Shown one piece after another: positions 17,254-24,750 of a stretch of DNA of 64,000 nt. The stretch spans positions 1,240,001 through 1,304,000 of the forward strand of contig NZ_CP076039.1 in NCBI RefSeq assembly GCF_014529625.1. The letters run 5' to 3'. A program made the translations under genes and the position numbers. How positions within the stretch are numbered: the first letter of the stretch is position 1; every line of letters starts with the position of its first letter. The notes beneath the pieces are model-generated. The model was not told the origin of the DNA, did no database searches, and saw nothing but the letters and a program-made list of their open reading frames with translations. Origin of the DNA: Candidatus Pelagisphaera phototrophica (GTDB lineage: Bacteria; Verrucomicrobiota; Verrucomicrobiia; Opitutales; Opitutaceae).

Positions 17254-17453
17254 GAGCCAAGGCTTGATGGGATCGCTCCATTTTGAGCATTCAGGGAATA
17301 ATCTAGTTGGAGCCTTCGCCCAATATGGGAGTCTGTCGAGGTGATTTACGGCAAATGTGACGATTCAGACCAAAGAATCGCTTAGGTCTTGATCGTTGGC
17401 GCGAAAATCGCGTTATGATCTTCCTTAACTGAATCACACCCATTTTACTGGCT

Positions 17454-20400
17454 ATGAACAACGATTGGAAAAATTTGAAATCACGAATTGGATTTGATCT
17501 CGAGTCGGGTGAAAACTCGTATGATGAAGAGGGACTTGTAGAGTATCTAAATATCAAACTCCGATCGAAGGGGTACCCCATTTTTGGGGATGAGAAAGAT
17601 TATCCCTTTCTCCAGATCGGGGGTTCTCTACTGCAGAGTGTCGCGGAGAAGAATCGGCTCCTTCGAAAGCATTTGTGCCCGGTTGACCAGCGAATCCAGG
17701 ACTATTTGGAGCGATTGTTCAGTGATTTGGATGTGGAGAAGCGCAATTGGGTGCCTACTGATTCGCTTATACTGGAGCGTCATGGGCTGGCTCGGGCGCT
17801 ATCCCTTCCGCCGGATGACGACTCCTTTGTCTCTGGCATCGTAAGTAGCTTTCGAGTCAAGCAGGGCGTATTGAACAATCCTGCTAGTGACCGTCGGACA
17901 ACCAAGGGCGTGTTTCACGTCGCTGAAGGCGGACTGCCGGTTCCTGCGGATAAGAAATCGGTTCCCTTGCCAGTGTTTGCGAAACTTTTGGAAAAGGCCT
18001 TGAACCCGCCGGACGATCTCTTGGAGTTGCCGTTTACCTCCACGCAGGAAGACAAGGCCCGATTGTTCCTCTCGTTAATGTTGCGGCCCATCGTGCAGCC
18101 AGAAGTGGAAGGTGTTACAGAGGAGAAGCGTCTGGAAGTGCGGTTCTTTGCTCCGGGCAACCTTGCGAGCAATCTCGATTTTGTGGAAAGTATTTTTGGA
18201 AATGCTGGTGATCCGTATTTGTCAGAGAACGACAGCGGGCTGGACGTGAAACATTGGTCGGGTCATACGGGATGCGTTATTCTCGCGCCGCATTTAGTGA
18301 ACTTTACCAAAAAGGAACTTGGATTACCTCCAATATCCGAAGCAACAGAGCGTCAGAAACGTGATGGGATGTGCTGGGAATCTGAAGACGATTTATACAA
18401 TGATGGGGGAGCTTTTAAAGTAACCTCTCGCGACAGTAGTGGCGTTGTGGTCACATTGATAGCGGACAATTATTACGGCTACTGCAAGAAAGAGGTTAAG
18501 ACGCAAATTTCCTATGCAGCGAATCTCCTAGGGAATGTTGAGGAAGAACATGCTGGAGGAGCCATTTCATTTGCGAGCTATGACCTCGGTGAAGAGTTTC
18601 AACTAAGTAAGTACATCAAAGAGGTGGATCACTCTTTCTTGGAAACGGTTGAGTATTTGGAAGGGAATATTAATGTGTTTGAGGAAGGATACGCAATTGA
18701 CAAGACCTATCCGGATATATACTACATCCCCGCTGAGTCTCATATCACATTGCACGACCAGACGATACGGTGGGAGCATGATGGGGAGAAGCGAAATTTA
18801 CAGCTTCAGCCCGATGTTACATATATTCTTCCCTCCGGATACAAGGTTGAGATGATAAGACCCATGGTGGGGAGACGCTGGCGCTTGATTGGGACGAGGG
18901 CTGTGGGTACCTATTGCCACAAGCCGTGCACCGTCTCGGGGGGTGGAAAGTCCGAGATCTCGAAGTCGCTTGCCGACGCCATCGTAGCGGGTCCTGTTTT
19001 CACTGCGGACATTGAGAAGGACTTCGACATGGTCGAACAAGTGGTGGGCAAAGATTTCGGGTCCCGCTTTGAAGACCCAAGTTTGCAGAAAATCGAAGGC
19101 AGGTCGATACTGAGCGAGAGTAGGTCGTTGGGTTCAGTGATTAAGCTACTTTCGCCTTCGCGAAAATATACGGACGAGTATAATGAGTGGTTGCGTTCAA
19201 TACCTGGATACGTGATCGATATCGTACTCGTCGTTAAGCGTTTCTACAAGAGTGACTGGGGAGAGGATTGGCGCGGCCGTTTCAGCGTGGATGTCGTTAA
19301 TGGCAAACCTGGAAACGAGTTGAAGTATCGCAATCAGAAATTGATCAGCCAGTATTTAAGAGTTGGATTCGAGGAGAATGGCTCATGGCGCGTATTTAGT
19401 TTGAGGAAAGATTTCTCGCCAGCGATGAAGATCCAGACCGAAGACGACATTTCCTCTTCGGTTGTCGTTCCCGCCTCTCATGTGGAGGGCCTAGACGATG
19501 GAGTGGAGACCGATCGGTCTCTTAAGTTTATTTTAAACTGCGAGTACCGACTATTCCAACGACCGGACGAGGCGATTCACAGGGGATATGATAAGACGAC
19601 GGAGAAGGACTTTTCTCGTCACGGGCTTTTCTTCTCTAATTATGAGCCGCTGACCCGTGAGGATACTAAGGCGATTGAGAAAGATGCGATTCGCTTTGGC
19701 AATTTCACGGAGCCGATGCAGGAGGGCATTGTTGCCTTCAATCAGGTTGAATCTCCAGATTACGCAGTGGTGTCTTCCGAGCCAAGACTCGTTGACGGGG
19801 TGCCTTCGGTCAACCCCCGGTATTTGCAGAACCGATTGGATATGGAAGATGGTCGCTCGACTTACATCGCAAAGGTTGGAGCGCGACTTTACCGTCGTAT
19901 TCCTAAAGGGAAGACACCGCCTTTCCCTGTGAATGCCGTACTGCCAGGGCGTCGTAACAATCCGCCCTCAAAGGGAATCCGGGCATTGGCTGTTTACAAT
20001 CCAATTCATTACCAAGAATTGCCTGAATTGCTGATGGACTTCACCGCCAGTTTGACCGGCAAATCGCCTTCGACTACGGGGGCTGGCTCTGAGGGGGCCT
20101 TGACGAAGGGTCCTTTCAATATGCTGTTGCCGGTAGTGGACCTGAACAACGCGCTCGTATCATATTTGGTTACCGGCTACGAGTGCTTCACCTCTTCCGC
20201 GGGTTGTATTGGCCCTAAGTTTCGTTGCGACCATGACATCAGCCTGTTGATTCCTGAACTTTGGAGCCGAATGACGCATTCCGAAAGGAAAGCGGCTTAC
20301 ATGATTGAGAACGGGTATCTTGAAGCCTGTGAAGACTTTGATTACGAAGGTAAATTGGTTGAAGCTTCGCGACTAGGCTACCGTATCACGAGCGAATTCG

Positions 20401-20924
20401 TTCAGGAGTACGGAGGCCGGGTATTCAGCAATCCGGGGTCGGTGTTCACCGATTTTATCCTGAAACCGGAAACTCAGGATGTGGACGTGTTCGTCGATGG
20501 CATCAACAATATCGTAGAAACTCAGCGAAGGGTAGCGTTGAATTATTTTGAAGATGGTTCAATCGATGCGGCCTGCCCCCCACTCAAAGCATTGCTTCAC
20601 GTCATGGCTCATGGGGATTATGAGGGCATGGGGTATCGGGATCCAAAGTTCAGATCAATGTTCACCCGCGATACGTTAACCTCGAGCGACTGGTATCAGG
20701 AACGTCTGGATACAAAGCAGAAGGTGGATATAGAGTTGTGGGAACGTCACCAGAAGTATTTAGAAGCATTCTTGAGAATAGACATCAACGAAGGCATGGA
20801 AGAACGCATTGACGAAGAAGGGCTTCGTAGACGCATCTCACGACGTCTCGAGACTTTCAAGTCAAATGAATATCGTGAGAAGCTGGAAGGCTGCCTTGGG
20901 GTCGACCCGTGTTTGTTTAGGTAG
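17454..20924 (+). CDS. Probable PPi-dependent phosphoenolpyruvate carboxykinase
   Basis: A 1156-residue cytoplasmic protein with no signal peptide. I read it as PPi-type PEPCK (EC 4.1.1.38: oxaloacetate + PPi to PEP + CO2 + Pi), a family of about 1100-1150 residues known from Entamoeba, Propionibacterium and scattered bacterial phyla. The supporting features are the length, the N-terminal SDRRTTKGVFHVAEGGLPVP, the block IADNYYGYCKKEVKTQISYA at about residue 336, EEEHAGGA soon after, and a glycine/lysine P-loop-like segment TVSGGGKSEISKSL at about residue 495. The match is from memory of family sequences, not an alignment, so it is moderately sure. No neighbouring gene helps: it stands alone between opp ATPases and a decayed ABC gene. 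If right, the organism can save ATP/GTP at the PEP-oxaloacetate node. Confidence 0.62.
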   Translation: MNNDWKNLKSRIGFDLESGENSYDEEGLVEYLNIKLRSKGYPIFGDEKDYPFLQIGGSLLQSVAEKNRLLRKHLCPVDQRIQDYLERLFSDLDVEKRNWVPTDSLILERHGLARALSLPPDDDSFVSGIVSSFRVKQGVLNNPASDRRTTKGVFHVAEGGLPVPADKKSVPLPVFAKLLEKALNPPDDLLELPFTSTQEDKARLFLSLMLRPIVQPEVEGVTEEKRLEVRFFAPGNLASNLDFVESIFGNAGDPYLSENDSGLDVKHWSGHTGCVILAPHLVNFTKKELGLPPISEATERQKRDGMCWESEDDLYNDGGAFKVTSRDSSGVVVTLIADNYYGYCKKEVKTQISYAANLLGNVEEEHAGGAISFASYDLGEEFQLSKYIKEVDHSFLETVEYLEGNINVFEEGYAIDKTYPDIYYIPAESHITLHDQTIRWEHDGEKRNLQLQPDVTYILPSGYKVEMIRPMVGRRWRLIGTRAVGTYCHKPCTVSGGGKSEISKSLADAIVAGPVFTADIEKDFDMVEQVVGKDFGSRFEDPSLQKIEGRSILSESRSLGSVIKLLSPSRKYTDEYNEWLRSIPGYVIDIVLVVKRFYKSDWGEDWRGRFSVDVVNGKPGNELKYRNQKLISQYLRVGFEENGSWRVFSLRKDFSPAMKIQTEDDISSSVVVPASHVEGLDDGVETDRSLKFILNCEYRLFQRPDEAIHRGYDKTTEKDFSRHGLFFSNYEPLTREDTKAIEKDAIRFGNFTEPMQEGIVAFNQVESPDYAVVSSEPRLVDGVPSVNPRYLQNRLDMEDGRSTYIAKVGARLYRRIPKGKTPPFPVNAVLPGRRNNPPSKGIRALAVYNPIHYQELPELLMDFTASLTGKSPSTTGAGSEGALTKGPFNMLLPVVDLNNALVSYLVTGYECFTSSAGCIGPKFRCDHDISLLIPELWSRMTHSERKAAYMIENGYLEACEDFDYEGKLVEASRLGYRITSEFVQEYGGRVFSNPGSVFTDFILKPETQDVDVFVDGINNIVETQRRVALNYFEDGSIDAACPPLKALLHVMAHGDYEGMGYRDPKFRSMFTRDTLTSSDWYQERLDTKQKVDIELWERHQKYLEAFLRIDINEGMEERIDEEGLRRRISRRLETFKSNEYREKLEGCLGVDPCLFR

Positions 20925-21079
20925 TGATTTAGGAGAGTGCCCCGTAAGTTGAATGGTAGAGCCGACTATCCCTAGTCAGCCGCTTTAGTTCGTCCTTTAT
21001 CGACTACTCAGGGCTAAGCAGCCCTCCCCTCCCCGCTCAGTATTTGATATTTACTAGACAATCTCTAAGTCTCCAAGAC
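20925..21079. other. Intergenic with a short G/C hairpin
   Basis: Between convergent genes. AGGGCTAAGCAGCCCT near 21016-21031 can form a six-pair stem, but no T-tract follows, so a terminator is only possible. Otherwise nothing is visible. Confidence 0.3.
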
Positions 21080-21370
21080 TTATTGATCCAAAAAAGCTTC
21101 CAGTTTACGGTTTAGAACCTTTTTGCGAAATTGTTTTAGGTAGAGTTCGTAGCAGGAGCCGCGTTGATTCGTTAGAGCACCAAGGGATCCGCTTGTCGGT
21201 TCGGAAAACAGCGAGAGTAGACTGACAAAAGTGCTCTTGCCTCCGCCGCTGGGACCGACGGGAGCAATTACCGCCAAGAGGTATCTCGGGCGGTTTCCCT
21301 CGGTCAGGCGCCAGATTTGAAGGAGTGCGGGAAGAGACTTCTTGGATGAAATTTTTGGTTCAGGGTCCAT
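21080..21370 (-). pseudogene. ABC exporter reduced by internal deletions
   Basis: From ATG 21368-21370 the frame reads MDPEPKISSKKSLPALLQIW and RLTEGNRPRYLLAVIA, the cytoplasmic N-terminus and start of TM1 of an ABC exporter. It goes straight into VGPSGGGKSTFVSLLSLFSE (Walker A region), so the whole membrane domain is gone. After PTSGSL it jumps to TNQRGSCYELYLKQF, the usual C-terminal tail of such exporters, so most of the nucleotide-binding domain (signature and Walker B) is missing as well. About 97 residues remain of about 600, and the frame is kept across both joints. It cannot transport. It could be translated as a peptide, but I treat it as a pseudogene. Confidence 0.72.
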
Positions 21371-21821
21371 GCGAAATGGAATCCAAGGCAAAGAGTATAG
21401 AGAATGGGTTGCCGTTTTTAAGCTTGATTGGGCCAAACAAAAGACCCGCTTTAAAAAAAGCGGGCAATACAGGGATGGGAGGGAATTTTTTCGACCGCTG
21501 TTGTTTTATTAGCCTCGGGTTTATGATCTTGTATTCAGAAAATCTCAAAGACGAGCCCGATGCTGTATGCGTTTGGAATGACGTTTTTAGGCATGTGATT
21601 CACTAATTAGATACGGTTAAAAGTGGTTGCCCCTTCGATAATTTTGAGGAATAAGTATAGTGGTTATGCTCGTCAAAAGGAATAAGTTTCTATGTCAAGA
21701 AAGGCAATATTCTATCGATTGCTGTAGGGGTGTGTTAAAAATCTAGATATCAGAAGAACTGGAAATCCAAAACGGGTGTTTTGACTTTTGCACAAGAGCA
21801 AAAATTCTTTCCGAAGATATT
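21371..21821. other. Intergenic with an inverted repeat
   Basis: About 450 bp upstream of the GluQ-RS gene. It has one strong hairpin (listed separately) and otherwise no coding character. The promoter for the downstream gene should lie in its right half; none is clear. Confidence 0.35.
21445..21464 (-). terminator. Candidate rho-independent terminator / hairpin
   Basis: CCCGCTTT and AAAGCGGG form a perfect 8-bp stem with an AAAA loop on the + strand. On the minus strand it is followed by TCTTTTGTTT, which gives a U-rich tail for a minus-strand transcript; on the + strand no T-run follows. No intact gene lies upstream on the minus strand, so its client is unclear. Confidence 0.45.
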
Positions 21822-22649
21822 GTGAATAACGGTAAATATAAAGGACGTATCGCCCCGACTCCTACTGGCTTCATGCACAGAGGGCATGCGAAAACATTTC
21901 TCGCTGCTCAGAGGCGTGCCAGAGAGCGTGGGGGTCGTTTGATCCTGAGGGTGGAAGATCTCGATGGAGACCGGTGTAGACCAGAATTTACGGATGCTCT
22001 AGTAGAAGATTTGCTCTGGGCGGGATTGCGTTGGGATGAAGGTCCAGACACCGGAGGACCAAGCGGCGAATACACTCAAAGCAAGCGATCCGCGGTGTTC
22101 GTAGGGGCGTGGAGGGCTCTCAGGTCGCAAGGCGCTATTTTCCCTTGTGACTGCTCCAGAAAAGACGTTCTGTCGGCGGTTCAAGCGCCCCACAATGAGG
22201 GAGGTGAACCAATTTATCCAGGGACCTGTCGAAATCGATCGACGGCGTTTTGGTCTGAATCAGAAGCTTTGGAGTCGAATTGGAGAATGAGGGTGCCCGA
22301 TGGTGAGACGATTGCCTTTACAGACGAGAATCTTGGAAACCTACGTTTTGTTACGGGGGTCGATTTTGGCGATTTCCTTGTATGGAGAAAAGATGGGATT
22401 CCGTCCTACGAACTGGCGGTGGTTGCTGATGATATTGCGATGGGTATCACGGAAGTGGTTCGAGGCGAGGACTTGCTCCTGTCGACCGCTCGTCAATTAT
22501 TGATATATCGGGCTCTCGGAGCGACTCCTCCTGCCTTCTATCATTGCCCTTTAGTTCGTGATGCATCTGGAAATCGACTAGCAAAGAGAGACAAAGCTCA
22601 AAGCTTGAGGGAGTTGAGGGCCGGCGGAATGGATCCAAAGATGCTTTAG
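21822..22649 (+). CDS. gluQ: Glutamyl-Q tRNA(Asp) synthetase
   Basis: 275 residues from GTG 21822. It is a truncated glutamyl-tRNA-synthetase paralogue that attaches glutamate to queuosine in tRNA-Asp. Visible features are GRIAPTPTGFMHRGHAKTFL with the H-x-G-H class I motif, RVEDLDGDR, the zinc-site cysteines FPCDCSRKD and YPGTCRN (the C-x-C ... Y-x-x-x-C pattern of the family) and the KMSKS equivalent RLAKRDKA near the end. The anticodon-binding domain of true GluRS is absent, as expected. At 275 residues it is slightly shorter than the E. coli enzyme (about 300). It ends one base before the convergent membrane-protein gene, so there is no intergenic terminator. Function implies that the organism makes queuosine-modified tRNA. 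Confidence 0.88.
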   Translation: MNNGKYKGRIAPTPTGFMHRGHAKTFLAAQRRARERGGRLILRVEDLDGDRCRPEFTDALVEDLLWAGLRWDEGPDTGGPSGEYTQSKRSAVFVGAWRALRSQGAIFPCDCSRKDVLSAVQAPHNEGGEPIYPGTCRNRSTAFWSESEALESNWRMRVPDGETIAFTDENLGNLRFVTGVDFGDFLVWRKDGIPSYELAVVADDIAMGITEVVRGEDLLLSTARQLLIYRALGATPPAFYHCPLVRDASGNRLAKRDKAQSLRELRAGGMDPKML

Positions 22650-22650
22650 C

Positions 22651-24270
22651 CTACTCGCTCTCTGGAATCGTTCGGATGAGGCGAAAATTGTAGTCAACGA
22701 GCGCGAAGCTTAGAGGTCTGGGATCGCTTCCGATTTTTTCGGGAGGAGTCGGACTATAGAACCTGAGGGTGTTATTGCCGGGAATAAGGATGAGCGGGAT
22801 TGTGTAGACATCCCCGTCAAGCTGCTCCTTCTCCGCTTGCCAGATGTGCTCCCCATTGACTTCGAGAATGATGTCGCGAGGACTGATCGTCTTCGGAGTG
22901 AAACTTAATTCAACTTCTATACTTTGATTACGAGGGACAAAGAATTCGGCAACGCTATCACCTTGAGACCATCTCCAATAGCGACTTTTCTTACCCTCAT
23001 TGATAGACCATCCATTCGTGAACTCCAAATACGAATATTCGTTTGTTGAAGGGTCGTAGGCCAAATTTGACTCGTCGACCATTTCGAATCGCTCTTCAAT
23101 GAGTTTTGGTTCAAACGAGCTGATTCCGACAAAGGTTAATGTATTGGCGAAAACCAGGATAGGGATAAGAAAGAGTTTTCTGGAAAATAGAATATTGAAA
23201 GCAATGGTCATCGGAAGGAGCACGCGCGGGACGGCCTGAAGGCCTTCCCATACGGCGGGTCCCAGTACGAGCATCAGGATAGCGAATACGATGCCGATTC
23301 TTGACCAGACTGAATTCTTCTTCGGTCGCGCTAAAAGATAGATTCCCTGTACTAGAAGACTGCCGAGGGTCGCTAAGGTCAAAAATGTTCCGGGAGGAAA
23401 GCCCTTGTCGCCCGCCACCTTAATTATGGTTAGAAAAGTCTCGAACGCCCCCACAAAAGGCAGGGTGAAATTTCGGGTGCCAATATTCTCAGAATTTCCG
23501 AATTGGCTCGAACTGAGTACGTAAGCGAACCAAAGGACGAAGGGAAGAATGGCAATGGCCGCTTTGAGGATGAATTGAGAGTTAAGATTGGAGCGAAGTT
23601 TGCCCGGCCCGAGGAGGGTAACGACCGCAATGAGGTTGGTCTCTTTTCCGAGTCCGGCTAGTCCGAGGGTAGCGGCCCCTAGCCATGAGCGTCTTGTTTC
23701 GATCAGAAAGGCTGCCAGAACTATGAGGAAAAGGCTGGGGCCATCGAGGAGGGCACGGCTAAAGCTGTTGACGAGTCCTAAAGTGAAGAAACAGGCGATA
23801 TAGCGAAAGGTGTTTTGGGCGTTGATGGGTGGCAGCCAGCGTATAAGAAGGATTGCCGTGAGAAACCAGAAGATGGCGTTCTGGAATGAGTAGGCTTGTA
23901 GTATCCACGAGGGCTGCCCAAGTCCAAGGCACCAGGCTGTCCAAGAAAACAGAATACGTCTCGCTCGATAGGTGTAGTTGTCAAGGGCTGTTTCGATCTC
24001 TGTTCCTCGTGCCAGAGGCTTCAGTGCCAACTGAGCGTAGAACTGGCCGTCGTACCCGTCTTCATGAGTGTAGTGATGGGTCTCCTTGAGCAGTTCAATC
24101 GATCTCTCTTGGAAATCGTGATTGAACAAGGGCAATAGCGAATAGCCATAGTTGTAGTGGTGATGCTGGTAGATCTTAAGCGCAAAGAAAACAAAAGCTG
24201 CGATATAGATTGATTTGTAGACCAGTCGCTTGAGCCGTTCCTGAGGGCTGTTGGTTGACGTGTTTTCCAT
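22651..24270 (-). CDS. Multi-pass membrane protein, GT-C-like (unidentified)
   Basis: 539 residues with a short cytoplasmic N-terminus, a first transmembrane helix at about 20-35, a large loop with HEDGYDGQFYAQLALKPLAR, then about nine hydrophobic helices and a C-terminal soluble domain (about 400-539) that looks beta-rich (IEVELSFTPKTISPRDIILE). The conserved G-Y-D-G-Q-F-Y motif in the first loop occurs in a family of bacterial membrane proteins related to GT-C (mannosyl/arabinosyl) transferases. Inference: lipid-linked-sugar transfer to a surface glycan or lipid; substrate unknown. Its start codon lies immediately upstream of, and adjacent to, the ybeY stop (24271), so it is the last gene of the phoH-pgpH-ybeY operon. 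Confidence 0.6.
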   Translation of the reverse strand: MENTSTNSPQERLKRLVYKSIYIAAFVFFALKIYQHHHYNYGYSLLPLFNHDFQERSIELLKETHHYTHEDGYDGQFYAQLALKPLARGTEIETALDNYTYRARRILFSWTAWCLGLGQPSWILQAYSFQNAIFWFLTAILLIRWLPPINAQNTFRYIACFFTLGLVNSFSRALLDGPSLFLIVLAAFLIETRRSWLGAATLGLAGLGKETNLIAVVTLLGPGKLRSNLNSQFILKAAIAILPFVLWFAYVLSSSQFGNSENIGTRNFTLPFVGAFETFLTIIKVAGDKGFPPGTFLTLATLGSLLVQGIYLLARPKKNSVWSRIGIVFAILMLVLGPAVWEGLQAVPRVLLPMTIAFNILFSRKLFLIPILVFANTLTFVGISSFEPKLIEERFEMVDESNLAYDPSTNEYSYLEFTNGWSINEGKKSRYWRWSQGDSVAEFFVPRNQSIEVELSFTPKTISPRDIILEVNGEHIWQAEKEQLDGDVYTIPLILIPGNNTLRFYSPTPPEKIGSDPRPLSFALVDYNFRLIRTIPESE

Positions 24271-24750
24271 CTAAAGTCTTAGCGAGAAATTGGGCATTGC
24301 GCGCTGTTCTACGAGCGTTTTCAGAGCGACCTGTTCTGCGTTGCGCATTTCGATTTTGTCATCGTCCTCGATATCTTCGAAACCGCATAGATGCAAATAT
24401 CCATGGGTGAGATAGAGGGTTAGCTCTTCGGCGAAATCTTTGTCGTTTTCCTTTGCGTAGCTTTGAGCTATTGTGGGGCAAACGCAGATCTCGCCCGCCG
24501 TGCCGTCATCGGGGTCTCCTGAGAATGTGATGACATCAGTCGGGGAATCGTTCTGCATGAATACTTCATGAATGCGAGATATCTCAGATTTGGATACGAA
24601 AGCGATCGAGATCTCGCCTGCCGGGGGATCGAATCTGCCAAACTCGTCTAGGATGGCGAACATTCGCTCGATTTCCTGATCGTTGAAACTGAGAGCAGGG
24701 CAAAGGCTATTGACCGACACCCGCTTCGACTCGTTCGGACTTTCGTTCAT
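24271..24750 (-). CDS. ybeY: Endoribonuclease YbeY (16S rRNA maturation)
   Basis: 159 residues. YbeY is a metal-dependent RNase acting in 16S rRNA 3'-end maturation and ribosome quality control. The signature LTHGYLHLCGFEDIEDD (about residue 115) matches H-G-x-L-H-L-x-G-x-D-H, but the third histidine ligand is replaced: the sequence reads H, H, then F-E-D, so an acid takes its place. FVSKSEISRIHEVFMQNDSP and TDVITFSGD, the typical N-terminal block, are present. It overlaps the 3' end of pgpH by 44 bp from its ATG; a GTG at about 24720 would reduce the overlap to about 14 bp. It is third in the conserved phoH-pgpH-ybeY order. Confidence 0.88.
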   Translation of the reverse strand: MNESPNESKRVSVNSLCPALSFNDQEIERMFAILDEFGRFDPPAGEISIAFVSKSEISRIHEVFMQNDSPTDVITFSGDPDDGTAGEICVCPTIAQSYAKENDKDFAEELTLYLTHGYLHLCGFEDIEDDDKIEMRNAEQVALKTLVEQRAMPNFSLRL

